Shown here: one piece after another, positions 33,553 through 34,985 of the stretch
Layout of the letters: every line of letters begins with the position of its first letter
How positions within the stretch are numbered: the first letter of the stretch is position 1
NCBI GenBank assembly: GCA_000493945.1
Contig: AWNW01000015.1
Span: forward strand, 24,321-59,305
Reading direction: 5' to 3'
DNA from: Candidatus Hydrogenedens terephthalaticus JGI OTU-1
GTDB lineage: Bacteria; Hydrogenedentota; Hydrogenedentia; Hydrogenedentales; Hydrogenedentaceae
Length of the DNA: 34,985 nt
Made by a program: the position numbers and the translations under genes
Notes under the pieces: generated by a model
Databases searched by the model: none
Told to the model about the DNA's origin: nothing
The model's input: only the letters and a program-made list of their open reading frames with translations

Positions 33553-33581
33553 TCAGCATACAGGTAGTTCCTGCATGCTGA
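33553..33581 (-). terminator. Terminator between the convergent FAH and pseudopilin genes
   Basis: Arms 33553-33564 and 33570-33581 form a 12-bp stem with one internal mismatch that becomes a G-U pair in minus-strand RNA, around a 5-base loop. On the minus strand it is followed by a T-rich stretch, so it best serves the pseudopilin gene; it may also stop plus-strand transcripts from the FAH gene. Confidence 0.8.
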
Positions 33582-33611
33582 CTTGAATTATAAAATTTGT
33601 AATATTTTCGT

Positions 33612-34556
33612 CTATTCTGCAATATCGAAAACTCTCATAATTGCAGCGAGTTCAGCAACCATAGGCGGTTCACCCGGAAAACGGACAAAGGCTACATGCC
33701 CATCCATATATAGAATATTACTACCACCCGGGATATGGTTAAATTTTGCTACCTGGTCAGAGACATTATCCCACATAACAAAAATAGAACTCTGCGCCTT
33801 CGCACTTGCAGCAGGATTATTAATATCTGTAATTAAAAACCGTTCTATACCTTCTCTTAAACGGTATACAATCGTTCCACCACCATTTCCTAATCCTTGC
33901 GAAACCTGTCTGTCATTATCCGCCTCCCGCATAAATCCATTCGCATCTCCCGATAGAAAGTAGGGTCTTAATTTATCAATCATGTCTTCCATCACTTCTA
34001 TAAATTGGGCTGCTCCTTCTGTAATAGAAGGGTCAAGAGGATTTCCGATTATAGTTGCTAATGCCTGCAATGAAGCCGTAGATTTTTTAGGATATTCACT
34101 TCCACAACGGTCAAACACATAATCAGCATAGGTATAACTTGCATCAATCCCTTCGACACCTTGCTGACGATTTCCATCTATCTTTTGTAACATTGTGAAT
34201 TCTTTCGTCTGAGGGTCAATAAAGTTATCTAATTTATCTTTCGCATCGGAAGGACAGAAAATTATTGCAGGGTCTGTAAGATATTCCGGATATATAACAT
34301 TAATTAAAGGACCAAATGCCATACAAGGACGAGCACCACAACCCAATTCTAATTCACTGGGGGGAAATTTTCCTCCAGGGGATTCGTTAGCATACATTTT
34401 AAAAACAAGTCCCCATTGTTTTAAATTATTAGCACAGGAAGAACGGCGAGCTGCCTCACGAGCGCGAGCCAATGCTGGAAGTAAAATTGCAGCAAGGATA
34501 CCAATAATGGCAATAACAACCAAAAGTTCGATGAGTGTAAAACCAGTTCGTTTCAT
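33612..34556 (-). CDS. Type II secretion-like pseudopilin / DUF1559-like protein
   Basis: The prepilin signal is textbook: MKRTG cleaved before FTLIELLVVIAIIGILAAI, with Glu at mature position 5, followed by ARAREAARRSSCANNLKQWG. The C terminus has an H-X9-DG-like element (NHIPGGSNILYMDGHV, one residue longer than the canonical spacing). At 314 residues it fits the large family of such proteins in Planctomycetes, Lentisphaerae and relatives, whose function is unclear; surface structures or pseudopili are proposed. AAGGAG precedes the ATG. It is divergent from the GntR regulator and its promoter abuts the 34590-34606 operator, so it is probably controlled by that regulator. Confidence 0.9.
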   Translation of the reverse strand: MKRTGFTLIELLVVIAIIGILAAILLPALARAREAARRSSCANNLKQWGLVFKMYANESPGGKFPPSELELGCGARPCMAFGPLINVIYPEYLTDPAIIFCPSDAKDKLDNFIDPQTKEFTMLQKIDGNRQQGVEGIDASYTYADYVFDRCGSEYPKKSTASLQALATIIGNPLDPSITEGAAQFIEVMEDMIDKLRPYFLSGDANGFMREADNDRQVSQGLGNGGGTIVYRLREGIERFLITDINNPAASAKAQSSIFVMWDNVSDQVAKFNHIPGGSNILYMDGHVAFVRFPGEPPMVAELAAIMRVFDIAE

Positions 34557-34589
34557 TTTTCATTCTCCTTAAATAGTGTTAAATTTTAT

Positions 34590-34606
34590 AATTGGTTGAA
34601 CCAATT
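34590..34606. promoter_or_regulatory. FadR-type GntR operator 1 (palindrome)
   Basis: ATTGGTTGAACCAAT with one further matching pair on each side forms a 17-bp palindrome around a central G. It fits the FadR-subfamily operator consensus TnGTnnnACnA and lies in the divergent gap between the pseudopilin and GntR genes, next to a TATAAAAT element that could be the pseudopilin -10. Confidence 0.75.
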
Positions 34607-34653
34607 TATATAATATATCAAATAATTACTTGTTTGTCAAATTAAACACTATA

Positions 34654-34668
34654 ATTGGTGGAACAACT
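34654..34668. promoter_or_regulatory. FadR-type GntR operator 2, overlapping the regulator's own -10 and ribosome site
   Basis: ATTGGTGGAACAACT is a degenerate copy of operator 1, still matching TnGTnnnACnA, and both copies follow TATA. It overlaps a TATAAT (34650-34655), contains GGTGG that could act as ribosome site, and ends just before the ATG at 34669. This suggests autorepression. Confidence 0.6.
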
Positions 34669-34985
34669 ATGGAAAAGAAAAAAAATTACAAAATTCCTGC
34701 TTCGACCCGTTCGAAAAAAATTGCGGATGAATTATGCAGAAAAATTGTTAATAAAGTATATAAACCCGGAGAAAAATTACCTACAGAACGGGAATTGGCA
34801 GAACAGTTCAAAGCAACACGCCATAGTGTTCGAGAGGCATTAAAAAGATTAGAGGCATTAGGTTTAGTTAAGATTCGACAGGGATCGGGCATTGTTGTAC
34901 AGGATATTGACCTGATTGGAGGACTTGAATTATTTGATACTTTAATTCGTGATGAAAACGGAATGGTCAATCTACCTTTATTAAA
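34669..34985 (+). CDS. FadR-type GntR transcriptional regulator, N-terminal half (3' partial)
   Basis: The frame from the ATG at 34669 runs off the window end. Residues ~10-75 are a GntR winged helix: KKIADELCRKIVNKVYKPGE, KLPTERELAEQF, HSVREALKRLEALGLV and KIRQGSGI. The linker that follows (IVVQDIDLIGGLELFD) is identical in DNA to 10643-10737, where the same frame continues into an FCD domain. Joined, the two halves give a complete 245-residue regulator. Two operator-like sites sit just upstream. The regulator probably controls itself, the divergent pseudopilin, and possibly the GH38 gene if the joined arrangement is the true one. Confidence 0.93.
   Translation, partial: MEKKKNYKIPASTRSKKIADELCRKIVNKVYKPGEKLPTERELAEQFKATRHSVREALKRLEALGLVKIRQGSGIVVQDIDLIGGLELFDTLIRDENGMVNLPLL
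34891..34985. repeat. 95-bp inverted repeat, right copy (partner at 10643-10737)
   Basis: Exact reverse-complement identity to 10643-10737 up to the last base of the window, so the true length of the repeat may be greater. It lies inside the GntR gene, and the two copies enclose about 24 kb. Confidence 0.95.

Noticed and set aside
34655..34843. 62-residue reading frame beginning TTG at 34655
   Set aside because: It lies in another frame over the GntR winged-helix coding sequence, which is unmistakable from the ATG at 34669.
10643..34985. Transposon or integron explanation for the inverted repeats
   Set aside because: No transposase, integrase or target-site duplication is present; the repeat is ordinary coding sequence of a GntR linker.

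Overview
The window is about 35 kb of AT-rich bacterial DNA, densely packed with genes, with no RNA genes, CRISPR arrays or insertion sequences that I could see. A complete Gram-negative-style division and murein gene set with a DAP-type MurE, Tat-exported Gfo/Idh and TIM-barrel proteins, a DUF1559-like pseudopilin next to a GntR regulator, and secreted glycan hydrolases all point to a PVC-related or neighbouring candidate phylum such as Hydrogenedentota. That placement is inference from gene style; no marker phylogeny could be run.

Left region (1-5960, + strand): the 3' part of a long coiled-coil protein ending in a DnaA-type AAA+ domain without the DNA-binding domain IV, then a GspE/PilB secretion or pilus ATPase, a putative lipoprotein, scpA and a YraN/UPF0102 nuclease-like gene.

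Glycan and accessory region (5964-16484): a secreted Asp-box sialidase-like protein, a nitroreductase, a GH38 alpha-mannosidase, the C-terminal part of an FCD-type GntR regulator, a secreted GH98-like protein truncated at its C terminus, an alpha/beta hydrolase, and a DUF362 protein paired with a NapH-NapG-like fused iron-sulfur membrane protein.

Cell-wall operon (30316 down to 16481, - strand): mraZ, a STAS-domain gene, rsmH, an ftsL-like gene, ftsI with a PASTA domain, murE, murF, mraY with a large insertion, murD and ftsW, followed by queA and a tandem-domain queD. A good sigma-70-type promoter precedes mraZ, and a terminator-like hairpin lies inside the operon between the STAS gene and rsmH. 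murG, murC, ftsQ, ftsA and ftsZ are not here.

Right region (30499-34985): a Tat-exported Gfo/Idh oxidoreductase and sugar isomerase-like pair, an FAH-family hydrolase, a pseudopilin, and the N-terminal part of a GntR regulator cut by the window end.

Two structural observations stand out. First, the last 95 bases of the window are an exact inverted copy of 10643-10737. The GntR N-terminal half at the window end and the FCD half at 10222 join in frame across this block into a normal 245-residue regulator lying directly upstream of the GH38 gene, so the junction near 10738 is either an assembly misjoin or a real rearrangement or inversion. Second, several conserved proteins have unusual architectures: the DnaA-like coiled-coil fusion, MraY, FtsL, QueD and NapH-NapG.
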